Part shown: positions 10,723-22,301 of the stretch, piece by piece
How positions within the stretch are numbered: the stretch's first letter is position 1
Layout of the letters: each line of letters opens with the position of its first letter
Assembly: GCF_964340395.1 (NCBI RefSeq)
Contig: NC_135567.1
Coordinates: forward strand, 248,001 to 312,000
Direction: 5' to 3'
Length of the DNA stretch: 64,000 nucleotides
Origin: Glandiceps talaboti
Lineage: Eukaryota > Hemichordata > Enteropneusta > Spengelidae
Notes under the pieces: generated by a model
Database searches by the model: none
What the model saw: the letters and a program-made list of their open reading frames with translations, nothing else
What the model was told of the DNA's origin: nothing
Made by a program: the position numbers and the translations under genes

Positions 10723-11508
10723 GTGGTGAATCACAGCCATGAGATATGGCCGAAACTGCAGTACACCTTTCACATGTACGGCAACGTTTTTGTACCAAAA
10801 GGTATCTTAATTATAATTATTCTCAGTATCGTAATGGAACACAAAAGCATTCATAATATTAAAGTATCATCTATGAGCAGCATGGTTGGAAGTCCTAAAG
10901 ACCTTCAGAACAACATGTGCACTGTTATGGGAGATTATGACATCGACCCATTCACAGACCACATTAATAGTCTGGATGACAACATCAAGTTCACCAGAGA
11001 ATTAGACACAGATGGTAAACTGCCGTTCCTTGATGTTTTTATTCAAGTAAAAGATGATGGCTCCATTTCTACATCCATATACCGTAAACCTACACACACC
11101 GATCAATATTTAAGCTTCAGCTCAAATCACCTTGCCCATAAGAGATCAGTTGTTAGAACACTGTTTAACAGAGCTAACAAACTGATCTCCAACGAACAAG
11201 ACAAACAGAGAGAGATTCAATATGTGAAGAAGGTTTTACGGCAGAATGGATACAAAGAATGGATGTTCCACCTTCACACGGAGAAATCCAAACAAGACTC
11301 GTCACAAAGTAAAAAGTCTGATGTACAATTTTCGGTGTGCATACCTTACGTCAGGGGGGTGTCAGAAAGGATTATAGCGGCCATATACAAGAAACATAAC
11401 ATCTCTTCATATCACAAGCCATTTAATACCATCAGATCCATCCTCAACCCTCGGTCAAAGACAAGGGTATTCCATTTTTTGACCAAAAATGAACATTTTT
11501 ACACCTAA
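10723..11508 (+). pseudogene. Penelope-like element polyprotein fragment (C-terminal RT/linker part)
   Basis: A 261-codon frame contains, from about residue 72 to 240, the C-terminal reverse transcriptase and linker region of Penelope-like elements. Visible landmarks are [16 protein letters not shown] (90-105), [20 protein letters not shown] (114-133), a [12 protein letters not shown] block (140-151) and [11 protein letters not shown] (223-233). Residues 1 to about 70 do not resemble the family and are probably upstream host or repeat sequence read in frame. The catalytic RT core upstream and the GIY-YIG endonuclease domain downstream are both missing. The frame runs into an element A fragment at about 11470, so this is a 5'- and 3'-truncated, dead copy. 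The family call is firm; the exact clade is not. Confidence 0.8.
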
Positions 11509-11946
11509 TTTACATATCACTCATGGAATCATGCTTAATATTTCTTCATCCATACATCCCTAGACGCATTCCCATTAAATTTCAGCTCCATAATTTTGGA
11601 GTAACAGATTTTTAACCATAAAGACACATTTTAGCCCTAATTTGCATATTACTGAAGGAATCATGTCATGAACAAATCTTACCTTACACCCCCTTAAGAA
11701 TGTTCCCACCAAATTTTGCACCAATCTGCCCAGTAATTTCTGAGTTGAAGTCTTTTGACCAAAAATCACATTTTTTGACCCAAAACGCGCATCTGTGATG
11801 CGATCATTTCCATTTGAACAATTTTTAATTAGAACACCATAAGTAATGTCCCCACCAAATATCAAACCAATTGGTATGGTTTTTTACTTTAAGTCGTTTA
11901 CACACATCCACACACACACATACATACATACATACATACATACATA

Positions 11947-12021
<75 letters not shown>

Positions 12022-12087
12022 ACACACAGATGCCTATAGCATAGGCGATGCCTATAGCACTACTGAACCTCAGTTCAGTTGTGCTAA
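11474..12087 (+). mobile_element. Element A, 3' part (copy 4), fused to the Penelope fragment
   Basis: The copy begins abruptly at TTTTTTGACCAAAAATGAAC directly after the Penelope reading frame. It continues through the two A/T-rich repeats (ATTTGCATATTACTG, ATCTGCCCAGTAATTT), then a long CATA/CA microsatellite, and ends CTGAACCTCAGTTCAG then TTGTGCTAA. The 5' terminus and core are missing. Confidence 0.7.
11900..12030. repeat. (CA)n/(CATA)n microsatellite
   Basis: A long CA run with an internal CATA block makes up the microsatellite module of element A copy 4. Frames of alternating Cys-Val or His-Thr across it are artefacts. Confidence 0.95.
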
Positions 12088-12100
12088 AAAAAGTTACAAT

Positions 12101-12280
12101 TTTGAGAAACTTTAAGTTTTTTAAAATGTGGCCCAGACCTGTATCATGAAAAACTATAAGTTTTTAAAATGTGGCTCTAACCTGTATCATGAGAAACTAT
12201 GAGTTTTTAAAATGTGGCCCAACCTGTATTATGAGAAACTATAAGTTTTTAAAATGTGGCCCCAACCTGTATTATGATTA
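12101..12280. repeat. 42-44-bp tandem repeat, 4 copies
   Basis: Units contain GTTTTTAAAATGTGGCC then CCTGTATYATGA. The TTTAAAATGTGG word recurs with spacings of 44, 42 and 42 bp. The array starts just after the 3' end of element A copy 4. Confidence 0.85.
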
Positions 12281-12880
12281 GCAGGAAGAGCAGATGATAT
12301 GGATTACTTCCCAGGGTGCACATCAATCAAATACTGTATTTATCGTACATTTTATCAAAGCCTAGTTGATCATGTGCAAGTCAGTAATGTAGAAAAATAA
12401 CTCACCTAATATCACACTAAATTACCCATCAGGCCAAGATACAAGATAAAATTGACAGATTTTATGGATGACTACTGTGGACAGATCTTTATTTTGTAAT
12501 GTATGATAGAACCGATGGCATTTTGCCAAAAAACAAAACAAACTGTTAGATAATAATTAGTCTGCAGGAAGTGTTTTACTTTTTGTCAAAAAAATCTTCA
12601 TTTTTCCTCTATTTCTGTGATAAATATGCTTTGTGTTATGCTACTCAATTCATAAACAATTGTTTTCACATATGAGGGTTTCTCTACACTACTGTTACGG
12701 AAATGTACAATTTTCATCTACTCGGGCATATTTGTTATTTTTACTTTATAAAATCAATTTTATAGTTATTTCTGTGTTTTTATGGAAGCTTGCAGGAGAA
12801 GAGACAATTTTTCATACAGTGTAACTAATTTGTTAAAGGAGGTATAATTTTTGGCATTTTCCAACGTCAAACTTTAAAAA
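12281..12880. other. No gene recognised
   Basis: AT-rich single-copy sequence. Short frames do not resemble known proteins. Confidence 0.4.
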
Positions 12881-12882
12881 AC

Positions 12883-13236
12883 AGTGTCAATGGTGTTGTA
12901 GCACAACTGTATAATTTATGTGTTGTTGGTTTTTTTAAATTATCTACACCAACATTTGCCTTCTGCTATTAGGCACTATCTTTATTGATCAAACAAATAT
13001 GTCAAGTTTTTGAAAGTTTATTCACGTACCTAACCGGCCATGTTGTTATTTTTGCAAAATACATATCAATTTCACTGTTGCTATGGGAGTGGTCTTGTTC
13101 TTAGGCATATTTGCATACATTTTTTAAATTCACTTATATATTAATCAATCCTTGTCATTATTGTTACAATACACTTCATCATTTATCTGTTTCTATGGGT
13201 GTGGGTCTTGTTGTTAGACATATTTGCATGCATTTT
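12883..13236 (+). mobile_element. Element A, 5' part (copy 5), cut off by element B
   Basis: The start has the A-family 5' end (GTCAATGGTGTTG, TAGCACAACTGTATA). Two to three diverged core units follow (CACTGTTGCTATGGGAGTGG at about 13074, CTGTTTCTATGGGTGTGG at about 13188). The copy stops where element B starts at 13237, and no A-type 3' end follows. Confidence 0.65.
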
Positions 13237-14074
13237 TACCTCCTGTAAGGGTAGGTATTAAAAGGGAAATGTCTGTCTGTGTGTGTGTGTCCGTCCGTCC
13301 ATCTGTCTGTCTGTCTGTCTATCTATCTGTGTATGTGTCTGTGTCATCATTTAAATATCAGCTGGCTCAGTTGTAATGAAATTTGGAATATATAATCTAT
13401 AGGGTAATAGCTAGACCTGATTAGGTTTTGAGCCAGATCTGTTAATGTTTAATTAGGGAAATTTGCATATTAATGAAATCAATTAATTATGCAATATCTA
13501 CTTCAATTTCAATATAATTCAGTACACACGTTAACCATAACAATCGCATATGTCCTGTAAAGTTTGTTGATGTACCTTTCAGTGTTAATGAATAATTTGC
13601 ATAATTAAATATTCTTGGTAATTAGGCTATATCTTACAACTTCAATTTCAATACAATTCAGTACATACATTAACCATAACAAATTGTGTATGTATAAAGT
13701 TAGTTGATGTACATTACAGTGTTAATGAATAATTTGCATAATTAATGATTTTCGGTAATTAGGCTATATCTTAAGACTGCATACTTCAATTTCAATACAA
13801 TTTAGTACAAACATTAAACATAACAGAGTGCATATCTCCTATAACAGTTGTTGATTTTGCTTGAAGATTTAGTGAATAATTTGCATAATTAATCATTTTC
13901 GGTAATTGAAAGCTATATCTTAAAACGCATACTTCTATTCCAATACAATTTACTTCATACAGTAAACATAACAAAGTTTATATGCCTTTAAAGTTTGTTG
14001 ATGTACCATTACAGTGTTAATAACTAATTTGCATAATTAATGATTTTCGGTAATTAGGCTATATCTTAAGACTG
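13237..14074 (+). mobile_element. Element B (copy 1)
   Basis: The start is TACCTCCTGTAAGGGTAGG, then a GTCT/GTGT microsatellite (about 13268-13340), a conserved stretch (AGCTGGCTCAGTTGTAATGA, AGACCTGATTAGGTTTTGAG, AAATTTGCATATTAATGAAA) and four diverged 137-149-bp subrepeats. Each subrepeat contains TTCAATTTCAATACAATT, AACATAAC, AATTTGCATAATTAAT and GGTAATTAGGCTATATCTTA. A second copy in the opposite orientation lies at 42985-44443. It is non-coding. The right boundary is where LINE sequence begins and may not be the natural end. Confidence 0.7.
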
Positions 14075-14808
14075 CATGCCTCCAGCTTTCTTACATTTGC
14101 ATTCATTTCTTTCTCAATTTTATACCTCGAGTTAAATTCAAGCTTCAACATGCGAATCAAATAAATAGTTGTTTCAGATGTCCAATACTTATGACTAGAC
14201 CATTTCCCTATTAATACCAAAAGCTTAACAATGCCTTCTTCATCTGTAAATATATCTCCAAATTCTTTAAATTGACAGTTGAAAATTATATCTGTGCTTG
14301 ATAACTGTACATTCTTATGTAAATAGTGCGTCAACGCTGCTGAGATTCGATGCCACATATCTCTTACTTGATCACACTCAAGGTATCTGTGTTCTAAAGA
14401 TTCAACATTTGCGCAAAGTTTACATGTCATAAAATCGACTTTCTTCCAATAAAATAAGTACTTGTTACAGGGTATGATGCGATGAAGCAGTTTCCATTGG
14501 AATTCACGCAGTTTCAGTTCTCTAGTTGATGTGTACATACTTTTCCATACATGGTCAGTATTGACATTGTTATGTAAATGACCAACATGAAGGGACAAAA
14601 ACCATTTCTGTAACTTATCAATGTGTTGAGAGTCATTTAAAAGCAGCTGACGTACCAATCTTGACGAAATTCTTGCCAGGGGTATAAATTCAGAGTTGCG
14701 TAAAAATGTCTTACCCGAAACTCTATGACTAACTACAAACCATGAGTTCAAAACATTTACATAAAATAAAGGTAATTGTGTCTGTATATTACTGTGCAGT
14801 TTTTCCAT
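14059..14808 (-). pseudogene. LINE C-terminal domain with zinc-knuckle (zf-RVT type)
   Basis: This 249-codon frame continues the LINE protein after the second frameshift. Residues 96-152 match the C-terminal zf-RVT region: RELKLREFQWKLLHRIIPCN, then Cys129-x2-Cys132, His140 and Cys145 in TCKLCANVESLEHRYLECD. The domain is usually found at the C-terminus of L1/Tx1-type and some plant LINE proteins. The last residues and stop come from the element B sequence TTAAGATATAG, so the natural C-terminus is probably lost or shortened. Confidence 0.85.
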
Positions 14809-15830
14809 TCCTTATTTTGATGGAATACATCCGTCAAACGGTCAAGCTGAAAATACATCCATGGGATCGCAGTCCAGGTTTTCCCTTTTCCCATTACAAG
14901 CCGTTTTACCCACATTGCCCAAATAGCTTTCAAATGATTAGTAAGATTCACATACTTAATACCACCTTTGTCATAAGAGCACTCGAGGATACGAGTTTTA
15001 AAAGGACGTCTTCTTTTTGTGAAATTGTCAATAAGCGTCTGTATTTTCACCCTGACTACATCGGGTATACCAAACACTGTAGCCAAAAACTGTATTTGAG
15101 ATATTGCCAACACTTTAACAATTAACACTCGACCATAAATGGTGAGATCTCTCCTTGCCCAGCTATTAAGTGTCCTTTCTAGCTTCTTAATATTTCCTTC
15201 CCAATTCAAAGTCAGACATTTATCAATATCATAACCAAAGTATACACCCAAAGTCTTAATAGGTTCGTTTGTCCATGTAATGTCTCCAATCCTTTCGGTA
15301 CACTCCCTATCTATCCAAATCCACATTGCTTTTGTTTTATTAGCGTTCATCTGCAACCCACTACACTTATTAAAATCACTCATTACTTTTAGCACTTCAT
15401 CAACATACCCCTTGTCCTCAACAAAAATTGTAGTGTCATCCGCCAGCAGGGATATTTTTGCAATACTATCATTTGGTAGCTTTATACCCTTAATTAACCT
15501 GTCATGTCGAATCTTACATGCCAGTACCTCTATTACAAGTAAAAACAACAATGCGGAGAGTGGGCAACCCTGTCGTACCCCTCTCTGAAGTGAAAAATAA
15601 TCTGTATTCCAACCCTTATAACTAATACTACTTGTAATATTCATGTAAAGTGTTTTGACCCACTGTATAAAGCTTGTATCAAAATTAAATTTTTCCAACA
15701 CTTGAAACATAAAATCCCAATTTACACTGTCAAACGCTTTATTGTAATCTACAAATAAAATGGCACCCTTCATCTTTCTCTTCTTAGTAAAATGAAGGAT
15801 ATCAGATATCAAGTCGAATATTTTCACCAA
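14757..15830 (-). pseudogene. LINE reverse transcriptase, catalytic core piece
   Basis: This 357-codon frame holds the RT palm and thumb. Motifs are ILFVDYNKAFDSVNWD (24-39, first catalytic Asp at 28), LQRGVRQGCPLSALLF (81-96) and SLLADDTTIF (127-136, catalytic Asp pair at 131-132, LADD in place of the common FADD). GLQMNANKTK (158-167) and TLGVYFGY (193-200) follow, then the thumb region with LNSWARRDLTIYGRVLIVK. The catalytic aspartates are intact. The copy is disabled by frameshifts on both sides, where it joins the N-terminal piece near 15820 and the C-terminal piece near 14780. Confidence 0.92.
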
Positions 15831-16140
15831 GATACCTGCCTTTCAAATAACCAGTCTGATCGCTGTGAATGATCGAGGGCAGCACTTGCTTTAGTCTGTT
15901 CGACAAGGCTTTAGTTGCGATCTTATAGTCAATATTCAACAGAGTAACAGGTCTCCAGTTATTCAGGTCATTTTCTGCTCCTTTTTTAAACAATAAGGAG
16001 ATCATTCCTCTCCTTTGAGATACTGATAGCTCACCAACTTCCCAAGCTTCATTTAGGGAGGCGACGAGCAAAGAATGATCTGTGTTCTTACTTCTGATTT
16101 GAGTTTGATTCGGGTTAAACGTCGGAACGAAAAAAGGCAC
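15802..16140 (-). pseudogene. LINE reverse transcriptase, N-terminal piece
   Basis: About residues 20-110 of this frame show the early RT motifs of non-LTR elements: SLLFKKGAENDLNNWRPVTL (48-67), then NRLKQVLPSIIHSDQTGYLK (81-100) and GRYLGENIR. Residues 1 to about 18 are probably not LINE sequence. The frame ends just after the GENIR motif, where a frameshift near 15820 passes the coding sequence to the next frame. Endonuclease residues are absent upstream. Confidence 0.85.
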
Positions 16141-16204
16141 AAAGCAGACAAAAAAGCCCTCAAAATCACATCAAACGCTACAATTATTGCAGCTGATTTC
16201 TGGT

Positions 16205-17240
16205 CAGCAACGTGTATGAATGACTGTGTTGTACTTCTAGTCAGCACGACACTGTGAATGTTTGTTGCACTTCTAGTCAGCATGTGTCAATGTCTGTTGT
16301 ACTTCTAGTCAGCATGTATGAATGTCTGTTGTACTTCTAGTCAGCATGTGTGACTGTCTGTTGTACTTCTAGTCAGCATGTGAGAATGTCTGTTATACTT
16401 CTAGTCAGCATGTGAGACTGTCTGTTGTACTTCTAGTCAGCATGTGTCAATGTCTGTTGTACTTCTAGTCAGCATGTGTCAATGTCTGTTGTACTTCTAG
16501 TCAGCATGTGTCAATGTCTGTTGTACTTCTAGTCAGCATGTGTGACTGTCTGTTGTACTTCTAGTCAGCATGTGTGACTGTCTGTTGTACTTCTAGTCAG
16601 CATGTGTGACTGTCTGTTGTACTTCTAGTCAGCATGTGTGACTGTCTGTTGTACTTCTAGTCAGCATGTGTCAATGTCTGTTGTACTTCTAGTCAGCATG
16701 TATGAATGTCTGTTGTACTTCTAGTCAGCATGTGTGACTGTCTGTTGTACTTCTAGTCAGCATGTGAGACTGTCTGTTGTACTTCTAGTCAGCATGTGTC
16801 AATGTCTGTTGTACTTCTAGTCAGCATGTGTGACTGTCTGTTGTACTTCTAGTCAGCATGTGTGAATGTCTGTTGTACTTCTAGTCAGCATGTGAGACTG
16901 TCTGTTGTACTTCTAGTCAGCATGTGAGAATGTCTGTTGTACTTCTAGTCAGCATGTGAGACTGTCTGTTGTACTTCTAGTCAGCATGTGAGAATGTCTG
17001 TTGTACTTCTAGTCAGCATGTATGAATGTCTGTTGTACTTCTAGTCAGCATGTGTGACTGTCTGTTGTACTTCTAGTCAGCATGTGTCAATGTCTGTTGT
17101 ACTTCTAGTCAGCATGTGAGACTGTCTGTTGTACTTCTAGTCAGCATGTGAGACTGTCTGTTGTACTTCTAGTCAGCATGTGAGACTGTCTGTTGTACTT
17201 CTAGTCAGCATGTGAGAATGTCTGTGTTCTACTTCTGGTG
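16205..17240. repeat. 32-bp tandem repeat, about 31 copies
   Basis: Units share CTGTTGTACTTCTAGTCAGC followed by ATGTG and a variable trinucleotide core (TGA, TCA, AGA) plus CTG or ATG. The first two units and the last are diverged. The array starts about 100 bp beyond the truncated 5' end of the LINE. Confidence 0.95.
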
Positions 17241-17471
17241 AGAAGAGTTCACCTTACAAGTATGGCAAAAATATACACAATTTTATAAATTTTGCATGTA
17301 CTTTGTAGCAATTGTAAGCATCCCTTAAAATCAAATAAGAGAATTTTGAAAAGAATTTCACTTACAGTGTACATAAATTGCTGTTTGGTCAATCTGTGTT
17401 TTTGTTGCTTAGGGTTACAGGTACCTCATTCCATAATATATTAAATTAACATGGTGATACACATCAAACTG

Positions 17472-20400
17472 TAGTACAATGTGAATGGTACCAGATATGT
17501 ACCCTTTGAGGTCCTGATTGTAGTACAATATGAATGATACCAGATTTGTACCCTTTGAGGTCCTGATTGTAGTACAATGTGAATGATACCAGATTTGTAC
17601 CCTTTGAGGTCCTGATTGTAGTACAATGTGAATGGTACCAGATTTGTACCCTTTGAGGTCCCGATTGTAGTACAATATGAATGATACCAGATTTGTACCC
17701 TTTGAGGTCCCGATTGTAGTACAATGTGAATGGTACCAGATTTGTACCCTTTGAGGTCCCGATTGTAGTACAATGTGAATGATACCAGATTTGTACCCTT
17801 TGAGGTCCTGATTGTAGTACAATATGAATGATACCAGATTTGTACCCTTTGAGGTCCTGATTGTAGTACAATATGAATGATACCAGATTTGTACCCTTTG
17901 AGGTCCTGATTGTAGTACAATGTGAATGATACCAGATTTGTATCCTTTGAGGTCCCGATTGTAGTACAATATGAATGATACCAGATATGTATCCTTTGAG
18001 GTCCCGATTGTAGTACAATGTGAATGGTACCAGATATGTATCCTTTGAGGTCCCGATTGTAGTACAATGTGAATGGTACCAGATTTGTACCCTTTGAGGT
18101 CCCGATTGTAGTACAATGTGAATGGTACCAGGTATGTATCCTTTGAGGTCCCGATTGTAGTACAATGTGAATGGTACCAGATATGTATCCTTTGAGGTCC
18201 CGATTGTAGTACAATGTGAATGGTACCAGATTTGTATCCTTTGAGGTCCTGATTGTAGTACAATGTGAATGATACCAGATTTGTATCCTTTGAGGTCCTG
18301 ATTGTAGTACAATGTGAATGGTACCAGATTTGTACCCTTTGAGGTCCCGATTGTAGTACAATGTGAATGGTACCAGATTTGTACCCTTTGAGGTCCCGAT
18401 TGTAGTACAATGTGAATGGTACCAGATTTGTACCCTTTGAGGTCCCGATTGTAGTACAATGTGAATGATACCAGATTTGTACCCTTTGAGGTCCTGATTG
18501 TAGTACAATATGAATGATACCAGATTTGTACCCTTTGAGGTCCTGATTGTAGTACAATATGAATGATACCAGATTTGTACCCTTTGAGGTCCTGATTGTA
18601 GTACAATGTGAATGATACCAGATTTGTATCCTTTGAGGTCCCGATTGTAGTACAATATGAATGATACCAGATATGTATCCTTTGAGGTCCCGATTGTAGT
18701 ACAATGTGAATGGTACCAGATATGTATCCTTTGAGGTCCCGATTGTAGTACAATGTGAATGGTACCAGATTTGTACCCTTTGAGGTCCCGATTGTAGTAC
18801 AATGTGAATGGTACCAGGTATGTATCCTTTGAGGTCCCGATTGTAGTACAATGTGAATGGTACCAGATATGTATCCTTTGAGGTCCCGATTGTAGTACAA
18901 TGTGAATGGTACCAGATTTGTATCCTTTGAGGTCCCGATTGTAGTACAATGTGAATGGTACCAGATATGTATCCTTTGAGGTCCCGATTGTAGTACAATG
19001 TGAATGGTACCAGATTTGTACCCTTTGAGGTCCCGATTGTAGTACAATGTGAATGGTACCAGATTTGTACCCTTTGAGGTCCCGATTGTAGTACAATATG
19101 AATGGTACCAGATTTGTACCCTTTGAGGTCCTGATTGTAGTACAATGTGAATGGTACCAGATATGTATCCTTTGAGGTCCCGATTGTAGTACAATGTGAA
19201 TGGTACCAGATTTGTACCCTTTGAGGTCCCGATTGTAGTACAATGTGAATGGTACCAGATTTGTACCCTTTGAGGTCCCGATTGTAGTACAATGTGAATG
19301 GTACCAGATTTGTACCCTTTGAGGTCCCGATTGTAGTACAATGTGAATGGTACCAGATTTGTACCCTTTGAGGTCCCGATTGTAGTACAATGTGAATGGT
19401 ACCAGATTTGTACCCTTTGAGGTCCCGATTGTAGTACAATGTGAATGGTACCAGATTTGTACCCTTTGAGGTCCTGATTGTAGTACAATGTGAATGGTAC
19501 CAGATTTGTACCCTTTGAGGTCCCGATTGTAGTACAATGTGAATGGTACCAGATATGTACCCTTTGAGGTCCCGATTGTAGTACAATGTGAATGGTACCA
19601 GATTTGTACCCTTTGAGGTCCCGATTGTAGTACAATGTGAATGGTACCAGATATGTACCCTTTGAGGTCCCGATTGTAGTACAATGTGAATGGTACCAGA
19701 TTTGTATCCTTTGAGGTCCCGATTGTAGTACAATATGAATGGTACCAGATTTGTATCCTTTGAGGTCCCGATTGTAGTACAATGTGAATGGTACCAGATT
19801 TGTATCCTTTGAGGTCCCGATTGTAGTACAATATGAATGGTACCAGATATGTACCCTTTGAGGTCCCGATTGTAGTACAATGTGAATGGTACCAGATTTG
19901 TACCCTTTGAGGTCCCGATTGTAGTACAATATGAATGGTACCAGATATGTACCCTTTGAGGTCCCGATTGTAGTACAATGTGAATGGTACCAGATTTGTA
20001 CCCTTTGAGGTCCCGATTGTAGTACAATATGAATGGTACCAGATTTGTATCCTTTGAGGTCCCGATTGTAGTACAATGTGAATGGTACCAGATTTGTATC
20101 CTTTGAGGTCCCGATTGTAGTACAATATGAATGGTACCAGATATGTACCCTTTGAGGTCCCGATTGTAGTACAATATGAATGGTACCAGATTTGTATCCT
20201 TTGAGGTCCCGATTGTAGTACAATATGAATGGTACCAGATTTGTACCCTTTGAGGTCCCGATTGTAGTACAATATGAATGGTACCAGATTTGTATCCTTT
20301 GAGGTCCCGATTGTAGTACAATATGAATGGTACCAGATATGTACCCTTTGAGGTCCCGATTGTAGTACAATGTGAATGGTACCAGATTTGTATCCTTTGA

Positions 20401-20879
20401 GGTCCCGATTGTAGTACAATGTGAATGGTACCAGATATGTACCCTTTGAGGTCCCGATTGTAGTACAATGTGAATGGTACCAGATTTGTACCCTTTGAGG
20501 TCCCGATTGTAGTACAATGTGAATGGTACCAGATTTGTATCCTTTGAGGTCCCGATTGTAGTACAATGTGAATGGTACCAGATTTGTACCCTTTGAGGTC
20601 CCGATTGTAGTACAATGTGAATGGTACCAGATATGTACCCTTTGAGGTCCCGATTGTAGTACAATGTGAATGGTACCAGATTTGTACCCTTTGAGGTCCC
20701 GATTGTAGTACAATGTGAATGGTACCAGATTTGTATCCTTTGAGGTCCCGATTGTAGTACAATGTGAATGGTACCAGATTTGTACCCTTTGAGGTCCTGA
20801 TTGTAGTACAATGTGAATGATACCAGATTTGTACCCTTTGAGGTCCCGATTGTAGTACAATGTGAATGATACCAGATTT
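17472..20879. repeat. 49-bp satellite, about 69 copies, open in all three minus-strand frames
   Basis: Units contain GGTACCAGATTTGTACCC then TTTGAGGTCCCGATTGTAG. Variation is confined to a few positions (GGTACC/GATACC, TTTGT/TATGT, ACCC/ATCC, CCCG/CCTG, TGTG/TATG). A rare variant, CCAGGTATG, occurs at 18129 and again 686 bp (14 units) later, so a 14-unit block has been duplicated. Because 49 is not a multiple of three and the monomer has no stop on the minus strand, all three minus frames stay open for about 1,115-1,139 codons. I read this as a property of the monomer, not as evidence of a gene. Confidence 0.95.
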
Positions 20880-22301
20880 ACACCCTTCTCTCCACTATAT
20901 ATTAATTACTGTGCAATAATGCAATGAACTGCAATAATTTCCAACTTATAATATGGGTATTAAATCTTTGATATAAATGTATGTAACCTATTCTATTCTA
21001 TGAATCTAATTATTATACCACTATCTTTCCAAAAATGTACATATCTCTTGACAATTCATAGGTCTTCACCTATTTTAATCATTTCCTCATTGGTATCTGC
21101 ACTAGTAGTTTCTTTTGTTGTCTACCATCATCAAGCATCCACTACTCTTATCATAGCTGTCATACACTTACTCAAATCTTCTGGCCTCTTTTTTCATTCT
21201 TTGAGACAAACAGACACTTTGCCATGCCTATAGCATTACTGAACCTTATCAGTTCAGTTGTGCTAATAATATAAGAACCAAAATTGATGTTTGTGTATAG
21301 TTCTTTTCTTCAATATTACTTGCAAACATGATTTAAAAGAAATTAGCAATATGTAAACACTACAATGTGTGTGTGATAGGCAAGCATTAGCTTGATTTTG
21401 ATAATTGACCCTGAAGGTCAAGGTCAAGTTTACATCTGATAATATGTGGGTACAGACATGTGAATAGAGTGCCAGTGTATTACAGTTTTTGAGTTATGCA
21501 GTCAAAGTTGATTAATTACAAAAATGGCCACCATGGGGGTCAAATTTGCATATATCAAAAAACAATTTAATCGTGTATATGTCCCACATGATATGTCACC
21601 TTTATATCAGACTAAAAAGTAAATTACCATATATAATACGAACGCCTTCAAAAATGAGAGTCACCTTATAATTTAAATCTAAAATAAATTTAAAGAATGA
21701 CAAAAAATGTTATCAAAATAATTGATGTGTTGGAAAGAATATAACTGGAGAACGTGGCCTATTGACAATTACACAAACTATAGGCAGGCTAATGGGTGGT
21801 CTTTTGAGACAGTATTAAATTCACCTATGTCTGGTATTAAATTCATCTATCATCTGCAAGAAATATTTGTACCATACAAGAAGGAAAATGATGGAATGAT
21901 GCACTAGCTATTTTAAGAAGAAAATTGAAAGAGAAATATAAATAGTGTCTGTATGGTGGATACTATGCTCATCTTGTAAATGGTTTCCTGTCACAATGAG
22001 TGAAGAAAAGAAGACATGCAAGGAAACTACAAACGTGATAACTGTTGATTTGACAGACATCTTCTCTTGATTTAATCACGTACAAGCGAATAGTCAAGCA
22101 CCACTCTCTTATTAATCTCTAATCAAACGTGTTGTCAGACACGTAACCTAGGTAACATCATTGCCTGATCTATCTACTAGATTTCTTGAATGTTCAAATG
22201 AGTTTTTCCAATCTCAGTTTTCTCTCTTTTTAGAACAGATTTATTTGAGTTGGAATAAATTGCATGTATAAAAATCTGAATATCGTTATTTAAAAATTGT
22301 T
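20880..22301. other. No gene recognised; contains an element A end and an old repeat block
   Basis: No coding sequence is convincing; the 61-codon frame at 21722-21907 matches nothing known to me. A block at 21400-21480 (GGTCAAGGTCAAG, GTGGGTACAGACA) resembles blocks near 5270-5460 and 32950-33060, suggesting an old dispersed repeat. Confidence 0.4.
21195..21268 (+). mobile_element. Element A, solitary 3' end (copy 6)
   Basis: Only the terminus is recognisable: CAAACAGACA, GCCATGCCTATAGCATTAC, TGAACCTTATCAGTTCAG and TTGTGCTAA. No microsatellite or core precedes it. Confidence 0.6.

Larger units (their letters stand above)
14059..16100 (-). mobile_element. 5'-truncated LINE, L1/Tx1-like, with two frameshifts
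   Basis: Reading on the minus strand, the copy covers the reverse transcriptase from its first motifs through the C-terminal zinc-knuckle region. The APE endonuclease domain and any ORF1 are missing, so the copy is 5'-truncated at about 16100. The coding sequence changes frame near 15820 and back near 14780. The 3' end merges with element B, which supplies the stop codon. The zinc-knuckle tail and the RQGCPLS/LADD-type RT favour the L1/Tx1 group, but the clade is not proven. It is inactive. Confidence 0.85.

Noticed and set aside
17415-20860. Three minus-strand frames of more than 1,100 codons
   Set aside because: They are the same satellite monomer read in three phases; there is no domain, start context or codon bias.
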